From: Macrotrachela quadricornifera
Lineage: Eukaryota > Rotifera > Eurotatoria > Philodinida > Philodinidae
Assembly (NCBI GenBank): GCA_022393335.1
Contig: JAJEKB010020594.1
Span: 471,739-535,738, forward strand
Length of the DNA: 64,000 nt
Direction of reading: 5' to 3'
Part shown: piece after piece, positions 1-11,235 of the stretch
Position numbering within the stretch: the stretch's first letter is position 1
Layout of the letters: each line of letters begins with the position of its first letter
Made by a program: the position numbers and the translations under genes
The notes under the pieces: generated by a model
Databases searched by the model: none
Seen by the model: the letters and a program-made list of their open reading frames with translations, nothing else
Told to the model about the DNA's origin: nothing

Positions 1-1590
1 TTAAAATAACGTGTGTTTTATCCATTTATTTTATCAACTTTACCAAAAAATTATGCGGTATCTTAGTATTTTTATGGCCAAAAACAGGATCGACAAAGAA
101 GGCTTTCGAAAAATTTCAACTCGTAAAGTTCCTATCTCTACGGACCAATTGATTATTTACAATCAACTCTGTTCCAATGTTGATCTAGGTCGATAAATAA
201 TGAGTTTACAGAAGTGATTATGAGTCAAGTTTCAGTCACACAAAATTTTGATGAAATGATAATAGGAATAGCATGAAAAAGATCCTAATAGATCTCGAGT
301 TCAAAACTAAAATGAAAAAATCTCTGAAATAGCATAGAATTTTTAAAACAAATTTACTCACAAGAAAGACACAATCATGTAGCAGACATATCGAAAAAAG
401 GACATAGGACACGGTTTACTCTGTTCTGTTTCGATTCTTTACTGGTTTCTTAAAATCCATTTGTATTTTTTTGTTTATATATTTCAATGAAACGCGTTGA
501 AAAGACCAGAAAATAAAACTATGTATAATTATATTTCTATTATTCTTTGTTTCATTCCGTAAGACAGACTTTTGCATAACTCATTTTTCAAAAATTAAAA
601 TTATAGACATTTGAGGATGAAAAGCTTTCCTTTTCCGAAAAAAAGTACGCAACACTGTCGTAATTTCCTTCTAGTTTTGAGAAGAAGTTTCCTGATTTTG
701 TAAGGAAAATCTCCTGATCAACTCGTGCTTTTTAACGAAAAAATTCTGATTTCTAAAATTTGGATTCGATAGTTCTGGATCAATTCATAGAAAATTTATC
801 AATATAATTACAGCAGTTGTCAGAATTTTTTTTCGAAAGCGTTTGAAATTTTATTACAGATCATAGTGATCAGTTTAATGTAAAGTATCAGAACCGATGA
901 TAAAACTTTTGCACGCTGATTGCGTATGTCGTATATACTCTCCAGAAGAACTAATTCTTCGGTAATAAAAGTTTTGAAAATGTCGATCAGTTTTTCTTGA
1001 TACTTTCCATGGACATTGACTCTTTCCTGAAATATTGTTTTGTTTGCTAATACTATGAATATCAATGAACGATTTCATCATCATATATCTTTACGTCAGC
1101 CTAATCAAAACATAAGTAAAAGAATGAAAATCAAGAGGGTGAGGAGGAAATCTAATTCATGAAAAAGGCACCAATTTCTTTACTATATCGGAAATACCAA
1201 GGAGTACTGCAGAACCATTTTTTAGGTTCCGGACTTGGTTACTCGGCACAACTACCCAAACTGGTTCTAGTTGAAAACGGGGTTAATAAAGAAATAGCAA
1301 AAGCCATTTTCGATGTTTCTTCAAAAATTCTCTTTTGTCTGTAAGTTATTACACTACCCTTATATTTATACCCCTATACCTATACTCTCGAATCTATTCT
1401 TTTATCACTATACTCTTACACCTATACTATTATCACATTGTAAAAAAAAACTGTGGAATAATCAATCCTTGTATGGTAGAAGACTTATCAAAAATCTTTC
1501 GAGGTATATGCCGACAACATATACCCTTAAAGGATTTATGAACCGAAGGTTTATGACAATAGGGATATATGAAAAGACAAATGGCATGTA
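1..1590. other. AT-rich stretch, no supported gene
   Basis: I see no coding sequence I can support. Open frames here are under 100 codons and show no recognisable domain. The minus-strand frame at 820-1065 reads like ordinary protein for about 80 residues but has no family resemblance, no splice context and no neighbour, so I do not call it. Confidence 0.5.
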
Positions 1591-1599
1591 ACGTCTATT

Positions 1600-1930
1600 T
1601 AAGGGTTTATTACTCAATGTTTCCATCAAAGAGGTCTGTTTATTAATCTATGTTTAACTATAGATTGTTCTACACTTACGTTAACAGGGTTTATTATTCT
1701 ACGTTTACAGGTGGATTATTCTGCGCTTTTAATAAAAAGGATTTATTATTCTGCCTATTTGGAATATATTATTGTACGATCATAGAAAAAGAGTATATTA
1801 TTATACGTCAAGGGTAGATTATTCTACGCAAAATGGCCGATCATTCTACAATTTCAGGAAAGAGATTTTTTATTGAATGTACAAGGATTGATTATTCTAC
1901 GATTTTCGAAAAAGGGTTTTTATTTTGTGT
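1600..1930. repeat. Degenerate TTATTCTACG-type repeats
   Basis: The motif TTATTCTACG (variants ending TGCG, TACGC, TATACG) recurs about eight times at irregular 20-60 bp spacing, usually preceded by GGTTTA or GGATTA. It is a decayed short tandem repeat with no coding frame. Confidence 0.5.
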
Positions 1931-1974
1931 GCAAGCGTCCACTGAAAAAAAATAGGAGGCCTTCCGAACTTTAA

Positions 1975-2870
1975 AGGTGTGGTGCAGTTCTACGAAACGA
2001 TTTTAAGTTCTGTGCCATACAATTCGTTTCGTAATTATTATGGAAAACCTTTTTAAGCTCTGAAAATTGGAAAAGGTTTCGAATTTTGTTTACGAAACTC
2101 TCTAGAAGTTCCATGCACCATGCACTGAACTTTCGGTAGTTCCGTATCCTTTGTACAAAGCTATTGATAGTTTCGCATAGTATTTAAACGTTCCGTATAT
2201 ATTCTACGAAAACAGTCATAGTTTCGTAAATGCTCTAATAGTTCTGGATACGTTGTACGAAACTAGTCATGACTCCGTAAAAGATGTACCAAACTAATAC
2301 ATCATTTACAAAACTATGAACAGTTTCGTACAATGCTTGCTGAATCTTTTGATATTTTACGAAACTTGCGATAGATTCTTGTAAGGTATTCGGAACTTTT
2401 AGTTGTTCCATGAAACTATCAATGGTTTCATAAAATATCAAAAAGTTCAGCTTACATTATATGAAACTGTTCATAGTTTCCTAAATGATGCAATGGTTCG
2501 GTATATCTTTCACGAAACCATAGCTAGTTTTGTACGATGTACTTTGAACTATTACAACACTTATGAAGCAATGAATGAATTTATAGAACTTATACGGAAA
2601 CTTTAAATGCTCTAAGAAGATATCAACAGTTTTGTACAAAAGATACAAAACTGTCGAAAGTTCAGTACATGATACACAGAACTTCTCAAGAGTTTCGTAA
2701 AAAAACTTCGAAACTCTATTCAATTTTCGGGCTTGGGGTGAGAATCTGTATGAAAATTTACAAAATAATTTTTATGCCACGAAAATTAAAACTGTTTCGC
2801 AAAATAATATCAAACCTCCAAAGTTCGGTAGAACATCAAATTTTTTACAGTGTGAGATAGCCCTAAGGAA
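1975..2870. repeat. Degenerate tandem repeat with GAAACT/AGTTTC dyads
   Basis: Units of roughly 50-60 bp repeat along about 900 bp. Most carry a small dyad, GAAACT-(about 6 nt)-AGTTTC, followed by GTAAA and a GTTC(C/G)GTA block. Related ACGAAACC(T/C)T motifs continue at 3810-4040. The open frames on both strands here are by-products of the repeat period. Confidence 0.55.
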
Positions 2871-3267
2871 GTTACTAATAATAAGCTAAGATAGGGCTCA
2901 GAAAGTTACTAATGGTACTCCAAGTTAGCCCTCTAAAAATTATTCATAGTACTTTTAAGGATGCGTTTAAAACTTACGGAACCTTTTCGTCCACTACTCA
3001 CTCACCGTTTTGTTTTCCCAGTGTAGGCTGTATATATATACGAGTGAATTCATGAAAAATTATCATCATATAAAAGATGTTATAAGGTTAAGTATTTGTG
3101 CGAATGTTTTGTTATATTGTGGAAGACATCCTGCACATAATCAAGTAAGGATTTTTTTGATAAACTAGTATCCTAATTAATTAATTATTTAATTAATTGT
3201 ATATAGTTTTAGGTTCAGTGACAACAGTGCCGAATCCAATATTTTCCGAAATCCTACAAATTAACTA

Positions 3268-3526
3268 GTAAGTTTCTTGTATTCAAATAAATGAACTTCT
3301 TTTTTGTTACAGATTGACTTCAATATGGGACTCGTGGATACATTTATCATCTAACCCAAATTAACTGGTGTTTTATCTCAAAACTATCTTTGTATCACAT
3401 TATGGGTAAGTTTCACTAATAGAAAATAAACATATATGCTTTCTCTTTTTAGATTGACTCACTTATAAGCTGTATGGGTAAGTTTGTTGTATTATATAAA
3501 ATTAATTGATTTGCTCTTTATTGTAG
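3268..3526 (+). other. Three intron-like units in a row with very short exon-like spacers
   Basis: Three segments have consensus splice ends and the tiny size normal for introns here: 3268-3312 (GTAAGTTTC...TTACAG, 45 bp), 3406-3452 (GTAAGTTTC...TTTTTAG, 47 bp) and 3478-3526 (GTAAGTTTG...TTGTAG, 49 bp). Each acceptor is followed by ATTGACT or ATTAATT, and the second and third donors are each preceded by TATGG. The spacers are 93 and 25 nt. The 93-nt spacer is interrupted by stops in two of its frames that I read, so this may be a decayed gene or a non-coding transcript. Confidence 0.35.
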
Positions 3527-3570
3527 ATTAATTCAAGAAATAATATGGCGACCAAGTGTTATTTTAAACT

Positions 3571-3774
3571 AATGATGGAAACAGCTCCAGAGGTATTGAA
3601 ACAGTTGAGTCTCCATATTGCATCCATAAATCGATCTTATTTATATATGAAAAACTGCATAGAATTCCTACACAAAAATTCTATATAGCTTTTCATAGAT
3701 AAATAAGATCGATTTATGGATGCAATATGGAGACTCAACTGCTTTAATACCTCTGGAGCTGCTTCCGTCATCAA
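3571..3774. mobile_element. Palindromic MITE, about 204 bp
   Basis: Two arms of about 95 bp are near-perfect inverted copies. The left arm begins GATGGAAACAGCTCCAGAGG and the right arm ends CCTCTGGAGCTGCTTCCGTC, with a short centre around 3660-3690. It has no coding capacity. This is the shape of a foldback MITE; the superfamily is not identifiable from the ends. Confidence 0.75.
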
Positions 3775-3779
3775 CTATT

Positions 3780-4584
3780 GGGTAGATGACAAAAGGTTCA
3801 GTGCGAATAAGCTCGTACGAAACTATCCCTACGAAACCTCTTTTAAATCTCGCGTAAAAGGTTTAGCATGAAACCTTCTCTACGGAATCTTGTTTTGATT
3901 TTTTTTGAAAAAGTTCATCACTGAACCTTTGACATGAAACTTTTTCTGACCTTTCTAGATAGAGGTTTCGTACTGAACCTTGTGTACGAAACCTTTTTTG
4001 TCGTTCATTGAAAAGAAGTTTGGTACGAAACTTTGTTTTTTAGGAAACCAGTAAAGGATCGAGCCGTATACCCGTCCGCGAATCTGTTTTTTGGTTCGGT
4101 AAAGATCCCTTTTTGTTTACAGTGCTCTTCAACAAAAGAGATGAGTGTACTGTGGAGAAAGTAATAAACGTTTTTTCCAACAGAAATATTGCTTTTTAGA
4201 ATGTAATGCTCTTCGCCGAATGGTAGATCGTCGAAACTCGCGCCGAAAAGGACATTATCGACAAACAAGATTGTCGAAATACACATCGTCGAAATATAAA
4301 CCATCGATATAAATATAGTCGAAATAAAGATCGTCGATTTTTTTCGATCATTCATTACCACCAATATTTACTTCAACGATCTAATTTTCAGCGATCATCT
4401 CTTGCGCTTGCTTTTTAAATATTTCTTATAGACTTGAAATCTATTTAGGTATTGTCTTAAAAGCATTAATGACAACTTGGATTATCTAAACGACGGTGGT
4501 AAAAGAAGTATTGAAAAAAGTATCCGTGATATTAATTTCGACGGAGAGCATACTTACCCTATTATTTCATGTATTTCAACTCAT
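3780..4584. other. Non-coding, short simple repeats
   Basis: 3800-4040 holds several ACGAAACCTTTT-like motifs. 4190-4350 holds repeated ATCGTCGAAATA motifs; a related tract of TCGCCGAAAT motifs lies at 7780-7940 on the other side of the large foldback. I see no gene. Confidence 0.5.
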
Positions 4585-4824
4585 GAGGGAGGTACTCGAA
4601 GTGTTCACTCGACTTAGAGCTCATATTTTGCCCATAAGTAGGCCTCTATGCCACTAGCTAAACCCTAGAAGGACACGTGCCCATGGGCCGTTAGAGTCGA
4701 CTAATGACTGTTTCACTGAGTTTTTGCCAAGGGGGAAAGTGCTGGCACCCAGCACCCTGGCACCTCAGCACCCGCTTGGCACTTGTGGATACCGTGAAGT
4801 AGAGATGTACAAGTACAAACCGAC

Positions 4825-5255
4825 TGGGTCCTCATAACCTATATTCCGGGAGTACCCTAGGGTCCTCATATACTATACTCCGGGGGTACCTCTAGGTCCT
4901 CAAGCCCTACATTCTGGGGGTACCGTCAGGTCCTTATATCCTATATTTTGGGAGGATCCTTGGGTCCTCATATCCTATCTTCTGAGGGTACCCTTGGGTC
5001 TTCAAGTCCTATATTGGAAGGGTACCTCTAGGTCCTCAAGTCGTATATAATAGGGGTACCCTTAGGGCCTCAAGTCCTATATATTGGGAGAGTGCCTTTG
5101 GGTCCTCAAGTCCTATATTCCGGCGGTACCCGTAGGTCTTCAAGTCGTATGTTCTGGAGGTACCCCAAGGCCCTTAAGTGCTACATTCTGGGGATATCCC
5201 ATGGTTCTGAAGTTCCATATTGGGAGGATACCTACAGGTTCTTATTCACTAACAT
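4825..5255. repeat. Minisatellite, about 37-bp period
   Basis: About eleven diverged copies of a unit built from GGGTCCTCAAGTCCTATATT followed by CTGGGGGTACC. It is relatively GC-rich compared with the AT-rich surroundings. The plus-strand frame at 5084-5293 is produced by the repeat and is not a gene. Confidence 0.8.
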
Positions 5256-5307
5256 CTGGATGCGTCTCTAAGACCTCATACTCTATCAAATAATATTATC
5301 CATACAT

Positions 5308-5849
5308 GCTCAACTTCTATCTTACGCGGATTGCAGTAACCGCATGCTTCCTTATAGAAAGTTTTAGCACCTGAGGTTGTGCTTTGAAAATGATGGATCA
5401 TATTCAGAAATCCTTGGGTTCCTCGAGCCAACCCTATCCTATACTATAATTATAAGGGAGCAAAACCCTGCAGAAATCTGATTGGCTGAAAAATTCGCTA
5501 ATGAGATTGCAGCAAGCCAGTTTTCCCTTAGAAGATGGTTTAGTACATGAGATTCTGGGTTATAAATGATAGATCGCATTGAGAACCCCAGGTTACCAGA
5601 GAGAACCCTATGCTACACTGTAAGTATAGGAGAGAAAAAACCTCCTAAAATCAGATTGGCTGCAAAATTGACCAATCGGATTTCAGCATGCCTTTGTTCC
5701 CTTATAATCATAGTATAGCATAGGATTGCCTCTGGGAACCAAAGAGTTTGTCAATGCGATCTATCATTTTGAAAGCATAATCTCAGGTGCTAAAACTCTC
5801 AATAAGGAGAACAGAGTTACTGCAATCCACGTAAGATAGAAATTGAGCA
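5308..5849. mobile_element. Palindromic element inside the large foldback, about 540 bp
   Basis: The left end TGCTCAACTTCTATCTTACG is matched in reverse complement at the right end (5825-5849). Inner blocks around TTTTAGCACCTGAG and the ATCAGATTGGCTG region are also mirrored. There is no open frame of note. It sits between the 37-bp minisatellite and the gap. Confidence 0.7.
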
Positions 5850-6002
5850 CTAGAGCCCTGCATTGGAGTAATTTCGGGATCGTTTTTGGAGTCAAGAAAA
5901 TTTTATCCCAATAATTCATTTTTGACATGAAAGAATTTTTGAGTTGAAGATCTTGTTCTCTGATATTTTCTCTACAAATTGATGTGTTTTGAAAGACCTC
6001 AT

Positions 6003-6402
6003 NNNNNNNNNNNNNNNNNNNNNNNNNNNNNNNNNNNNNNNNNNNNNNNNNNNNNNNNNNNNNNNNNNNNNNNNNNNNNNNNNNNNNNNNNNNNNNNNNN
6101 NNNNNNNNNNNNNNNNNNNNNNNNNNNNNNNNNNNNNNNNNNNNNNNNNNNNNNNNNNNNNNNNNNNNNNNNNNNNNNNNNNNNNNNNNNNNNNNNNNNN
6201 NNNNNNNNNNNNNNNNNNNNNNNNNNNNNNNNNNNNNNNNNNNNNNNNNNNNNNNNNNNNNNNNNNNNNNNNNNNNNNNNNNNNNNNNNNNNNNNNNNNN
6301 NNNNNNNNNNNNNNNNNNNNNNNNNNNNNNNNNNNNNNNNNNNNNNNNNNNNNNNNNNNNNNNNNNNNNNNNNNNNNNNNNNNNNNNNNNNNNNNNNNNN
6401 NN
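6003..6402. other. Assembly gap (400 N)
   Basis: A run of exactly 400 N, a typical scaffold placeholder, so the true distance is unknown. It lies inside a long inverted repeat, a common cause of assembly failure. Confidence 0.99.
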
Positions 6403-6422
6403 ATTATACATTTTAAAACGAA

Positions 6423-6446
6423 CCAGTTGACTTTAAAGTCAACTGG
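6423..6446. repeat. 24-bp perfect palindrome
   Basis: The half-site CCAGTTGACTTT is followed immediately by its exact reverse complement. Imperfect AGTTGACTTT / AAAGTCAACT echoes follow up to about 6520. Confidence 0.85.
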
Positions 6447-6534
6447 CTCCATCCTAGTTGACTTTTCAATTTTAAAGTGAACTATCTGGCTTTTAAAGGC
6501 AACTGAATTTTAGAGTCAACTCCGACATATTTAT

Positions 6535-6566
6535 AAAGAGAGAGAGAGAGAGAGATAGATAGATAA
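6535..6566. repeat. (AG)n-(ATAG)n microsatellite
   Basis: About ten AG dinucleotides followed by three ATAG units. Confidence 0.9.
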
Positions 6567-7049
6567 ATAGCTTTTCCATAAAAACAATATCATGAGACGA
6601 ACAGTTTGCTATATTAACGACAACATGTTATCTTTAAATAGTATGAATAAAGCATTTCATCCCCTGGTACAATCACGAATTCTTAAAGTAACTGAAAGAT
6701 ATTTAACGGAATTTCCTCTTTTTTATATCAGAGAAACAGCACAAAAATGAGTTTCTTCTGAGTAAAAAAATTGAATTAGAATTAGACAGTTTTGTAAAAT
6801 GGGTAAATTTCTGATTAGGCACATAAAAAGTTCGCTAGTACTGAAGTACAATAATGAATCTGACAGAGAGCACTCTGAATCAATCACAATGCAATGGTTT
6901 AGTTTATGTAGTATCCTAAAAGAATCAATCAGTATTTGAGCACTTCAGCACCCATCCAGCACCTATTCAGCACCTCAACACCTGTCCAGCACTTTTCAGT
7001 GTTTTTCGGTGCTGGGTGCCAGCACTTCCCCCCTTGGTTTTTGCCTTCA

Positions 7050-7379
7050 GACAGCGTAATCTCCGAAAATTCGAAAGCTGGTATTTAGATCTGAAACTTC
7101 GCCTGTAGAGAGGTATCATGATTGTAAGAATGTCCTAAAAATTTCAATCTAAATTAGTGCTTCATCATCGAGATATTCAGTTGTCAAAACTAGTTGATTT
7201 TCTGATTTGTCTACAAACATATGGTTGTTTTTTAGATGTTCAATATCTCGATGATGAAGCACTAGTTTAGATTGAAATTTTTAGGACATTCTTACAATCA
7301 TGATACCTCTCTACAGGCGAAGTTTCAGACCTAAATACCAGCTTTCGAATTTTCGGTGATTACGCTGTCTGAAGGCAAA
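7050..7379. mobile_element. Hairpin MITE inserted in the right arm of the 2.9-kb foldback
   Basis: Arms of about 150 bp are nearly identical inverted copies, with ends CTTCAGACAGCGTAATC and GATTACGCTGTCTGAAG and a centre near 7210. Comparison with the unbroken left arm at 4715-4740 shows that this segment interrupts the sequence CTTGGCAAAAACTCAG. No clear direct target duplication is seen; instead GGCAAAAA next to the right end is mirrored at the left end. Confidence 0.8.
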
Positions 7380-7565
7380 AACTCAGTGAAGCAGTCATTA
7401 GTCGACTCTAACTGCCCATGGGCATGTGTCCTTCTAGGGTTTAGCTAGTGGCATAGAGGCTTACTTATGGGCAAAATGTGAGCTCTAAGTCGAGTGAACA
7501 CTTCGGGTACCTCCCTCGTCAGTTACTAACTTGACTCAACTACTAACTTAACTTAGTTGTCCAAT

Positions 7566-7683
7566 CAGACAAGCTAAGATAAAATAACGCGTAAAAATGC
7601 TTGAAAATGTGAGCTTTTTGGGAATTTATTGTCATTAAAATTTTAACACGTTTTTTACGCGTTATTTTATCGTAGTTTGTCTG
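7566..7683. mobile_element. Short hairpin MITE, about 118 bp
   Basis: Inverted arms CAGACAAGCTAAGATAAAAT and ATTTTATCGTAGTTTGTCTG continue inward through ACGCGTAAAAA / TTTTTACGCGT, with a loop of about 45 nt. Non-coding. Confidence 0.75.
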
Positions 7684-8197
7684 CCTGGGTACTAACTTGA
7701 CTTAGTTACTGACTTGACTCCTAATCCAACCCAGTTAATAGTTATAGTTTTTGTGATCATAATAAAATTCGTCAATAAATGGTATCGCCGACATACACAT
7801 CGTTGATAGTGACATCGCCGAAATAACACATAGTCGGTAGTAACATCGTGGAAAGGATATTTCGCCGAAATGCAGATTAACGAACTTCGGAGATCTTTAT
7901 TTGGGCGATATGAGTTCGGCGAACAGCATACTTACCGCTTTTTAAATATTGGCGGAAGAAGAGTTGAAGGGTTTTTTTTCTTGACACATACTTAGAAGTA
8001 TAAGAATGTTAGTTATCCAGCTATTTGAGTTTCTCTTCACGAAGATCTGTATACAACCGTTATCGTTCAAAACCGCTTTGAACAACCTAATATCAACATC
8101 CTTTTTCATTTGTAGTTTTTTACCCATTAGTAGTGATTTGTCTTCTAGATATAATTCAGCTCATTGAAAAGATTTTGACTCACTCCAAAGAACGACA

Positions 8198-10925
8198 ATG
8201 GGTAAAACAAGTTCAAAACACGGCAAGGAATCCAGATCTAATCAATATTTAACACGATCTGGATCCTATTATACACCATCGGGCATGAGATATCCCTCAA
8301 AAACTACTCTGGTTTCAGCAGAGACGGCTCATTACTTTGCTCGAGAGAAACATATGGATGAGAATCCATTTGTAAACTATGGGAATTATTTATATGATTA
8401 CTCTTTCAACAAGTTTCCTGCCAAATTCAATGGTGATTACAATTTTGAAGCTTTGACCTTTCAGGTTCCGAAGGTTAATGTCATTCCGACACAAAATGTT
8501 TTCAAAACGGATTCTTCAAGCCAGAAACTTGGTATAAAACCAAAAGTGATCACCTCATCTAAGAAAAAAAGGAGCATTAGTAAGTCAATGATGTTGCTAA
8601 ATCTAATGATAATACACTACGAATAAAAGTGCGTGTGAGTCTCTGGTTAAATGGAACGAATAATAAGACTATATTCACGTATATAGTAAGGGTATGGCAA
8701 TGGATCGCAGTAGGGGTATTTGTAAAAAACGCGAACATTTGCGATCACCTTGAAAGGAAAGATGAGTTTAAATCTATTTTTACACACAGATAGAACTCGA
8801 TGGATTGTACTCACGAATACCTGCGAACATCTACTTTGGTCGGTTTTGAAGCATGCTTAAAAATCTGCGAACAACAGATCAATAAAAGTAAACACTCATT
8901 TTCATTAATTTTGACCAAAAATTAGTACCGCTTTGCCGAGAATATGTCTATAAATATTTACTAATCTTGTTGCAACCGTATTTTGGCACACATAGTTATC
9001 TGCGAACACAATGAAAGTGCTTTTGAAAATCTACGAACACCAATCATTTGAAAAAGTCTACTTGCCAAACGTAGTATTTCAATTATTCAAACTTGATTTT
9101 GAACCATTGTCACAAATGAGCATGTGCTAAAGGTTGTTGGTACGATCTTCACCAGTGAAAATCAAAAGTTCTTTATATTGACTACAACATGTCTCATCTT
9201 GTAGAGATCGATGAATTATATTTGCGGCAAAATATATATAGCTTCAGAGTGTGTTCTTGTGGAGATATTGGTCCCACAAGTTCACGAATCATGATACTGA
9301 GCTAGATCTGATCCCAGTCAAACTTGTGAAACAAGTATCTTTACAAAGACACGTTCTGAGGCTATAGATATTTTACCATAAGCATAATTCATCGAGCTTC
9401 ACAAGATAAGATATGTTACAGTCAATTTAAAGAACTTTTGATTTTTAATGGTGGAAATCGCACCAACAACCTTTAGTTCATGCTCATTTGTGACAATGGT
9501 TCAAAATCAAGTTTGAATGACTGAAATACTACGCTTGGCACGTAGATTACTTTGAATGACTGGTGTTCGCAGATAACTATGTGTGCCAAAATACGGTTGA
9601 AGCAAGGTTAGTTAATATTCATAGTCATAGTTGCGATAAAGCGGTAGAAATTAGGGATGTAGTGGCGGCAGTTCATTGTACGAGCGGTGCACAGTAATAC
9701 CGACGGGCTCATTAAACACATGTAGTAATGACCGGTATTTTCCATCATTTAGATATTTTTCTATCAGAAGAATCTAGCTGTGCTAATTGGCCGGTCATCA
9801 CCGTAGGTTTTTAATGTGCCCACCGGTATCACCGATCTACCAGTGCACCGTAGGACAGTGTGATGGTAAATCACCGCCACCATTGCATCTCTACTACAAG
9901 TAATGGGTCAAGATTAATAGACGTGAGTGTGTATTTTTATTGGACTGGTACTCACAGATTTTCAAGCATGCTTCAGAAGTGTTCGTATATGTTCGCGAGT
10001 AAACAAGTGGTGTTCGCAGACAAATTTTGACTTACATGATTCGCATCTATTTTCGGACCCGTACAAAGTAGGTGTTTGTAGGTATTTGTGAGTACAACCG
10101 ATCGAGCTCTATCTGTGTACATGAATAGATTTAAACTGTCTTTCCTTTCAAGGTGTTCGCGTGTTTTACAAATACCCTCGCAGTAGTGTCGATATGCTCT
10201 TGACACGATGCATGAGACTTGATCGAATATAGACGTCGGTAGGTAAGTTGTACCTGCACACTAAATTATACGTCGAACTCTTAGTATATTCAGTGAAGTA
10301 TCTACAGGATCCGCGCGAGCGGGGAGTATGGGGGTGTACATCTCCCCAATAATTGAAAATTTCTCGTTTTTTTCAGCAACGGGACCAGAATTGCAACAAA
10401 TTTTGCGTCGTACCAAGAAATTTAGCTCGAAATACTCTTTTACACTCTTTCAAAATTCACTACACCCCTCTAATCTTTGATCCTTCTTGGAGCCCCTGAC
10501 TATCCATACACTGACATAGGTATTCAACTCCAGTTACCAGTATCAGTTTCGACGCATACAATATGTAGAATTATATGTAATTGCTGACGGTTTTCGTTTG
10601 TGAAAAAGGATATTTATGTCACGCCACTTACACACATGATTTCCAATTGATTGCTCTCGATATTATCTCTCAATATTTGTATTTAGCTAAAAGCCGAACT
10701 CAAGAAGAAAGAGTACCGCATCCGTCTCGTGCAACCCAACGCAACTGTACCTGTTACAGGTTAACTGATGGAAGCCTTCGTTGCTATTTTGTGGAGGAAC
10801 ACCGTGGTGGCACTTGGTATCGTGCGGATTTCCTTAGTCCAATTTGCTATTGTGAATGCCATCGTCGTGGTGCTTTCGAAAGAGCCCGTAACTATGATGA
10901 TGATCTTGGTGATCTCTACGATTAG
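8198..10925 (+). CDS. Hypothetical protein, possible two-exon gene with a foldback in its intron
   Basis: I do not recognise this protein. The frame from ATG 8198 is open to 8626, but a strong donor GTAAGT at 8580 after a basic KKKRSI end suggests splicing. A downstream open frame with no methionine ends at 10925, and an acceptor TATTTAG ending at 10686 gives a matching phase. Joining 8198-8579 to 10687-10925 makes 206 residues. The first exon starts MGKTSSKHG, a possible N-myristoylation context, and is Tyr/Ser-rich; the second is Cys-rich (about 8 Cys) and ends in an acidic DDDLGDLYD tail. The roughly 2.1-kb intron would hold the palindrome at 8707-10185. Exon 1 alone, as a 142-residue protein, is the alternative. 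The join is an inference from phase and splice signals. Confidence 0.4.
8707..10185. mobile_element. Almost fully palindromic foldback, about 1.5 kb
   Basis: The left arm 8707-9290 and the right arm 9305-10185 mirror each other almost to the centre, with a loop of only a few tens of bases near 9295. Mirrored landmarks are GGGTATTTGTAAAA, CACCTTGAAAGGAAAGA, AAGCATGCTT, GTGCCAAAATACGG and CTAAAGGTTGTTGGT. The motif TCTGCGAAC recurs several times in the arms. The right arm carries a 240-bp insertion (9654-9891). Non-coding. Confidence 0.8.
9654..9891. mobile_element. MITE nested in the right arm of the 1.5-kb foldback
   Basis: Absent from the matching position in the left arm (near 8925), so it was inserted after the palindrome formed. 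Its ends are inverted (ATGTAGTGGCGGCAG versus CACCGCCACCATTGCAT), and inner GTGCAC / CACCGGT blocks are also mirrored. It is more GC-rich than its surroundings. Confidence 0.75.
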
Positions 10926-11235
10926 GTTGACATATAGTGATGGACGAAATCAAAGTGTTGTTTTTTTTAATACACGAATATTTAATAAATCAGAAACCGA
11001 AAGCTAGATAAAACATCATAGACTGAATGTGAATAATTTTCTGTCGCCTTTACTTTCACATACGAAAGAAGATGAGTTCTAAGAGTGGGTGAGATTGAGG
11101 GTGGGTGTGAATGTGGATTGCGTGAGAATGAAGATATGCGAGCAGCTAAGGATAAACTATTATCTACCATTCACATTACATCCTCAAGATTAATGACTCA
11201 AGCGATGCGTTATAAACGAAGACTATTGACAGAAC

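Larger units (their letters stand above)
4585..7518. mobile_element. Large foldback element with nested insertions, about 2.9 kb
   Basis: The left arm, 4585 to about 4765, is an inverted copy of the right arm, about 7000-7518. Shared blocks include GAGGGAGGTACTCGAAGTG at the outer end, the GCCACTAGCTAAACCCTAGA region and GTGCTGGCACCCAGCACC near the inner end. The right arm is split by a separate hairpin (7050-7379). Between the arms lie a 37-bp minisatellite, a 540-bp palindrome, the 400-N gap and a GA microsatellite. No transposase is visible, so it is probably non-autonomous; the gap could hide sequence. Confidence 0.7.

Noticed and set aside
4005..4364. 119-codon minus-strand frame
   Set aside because: Half of it comes from the ATCGTCGAAATA simple repeat (STIFIS/VYIST strings).
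5764..6480. Long frames spanning 6003-6402
   Set aside because: They exist only because runs of N are read as open; no real coding sequence flanks the gap.
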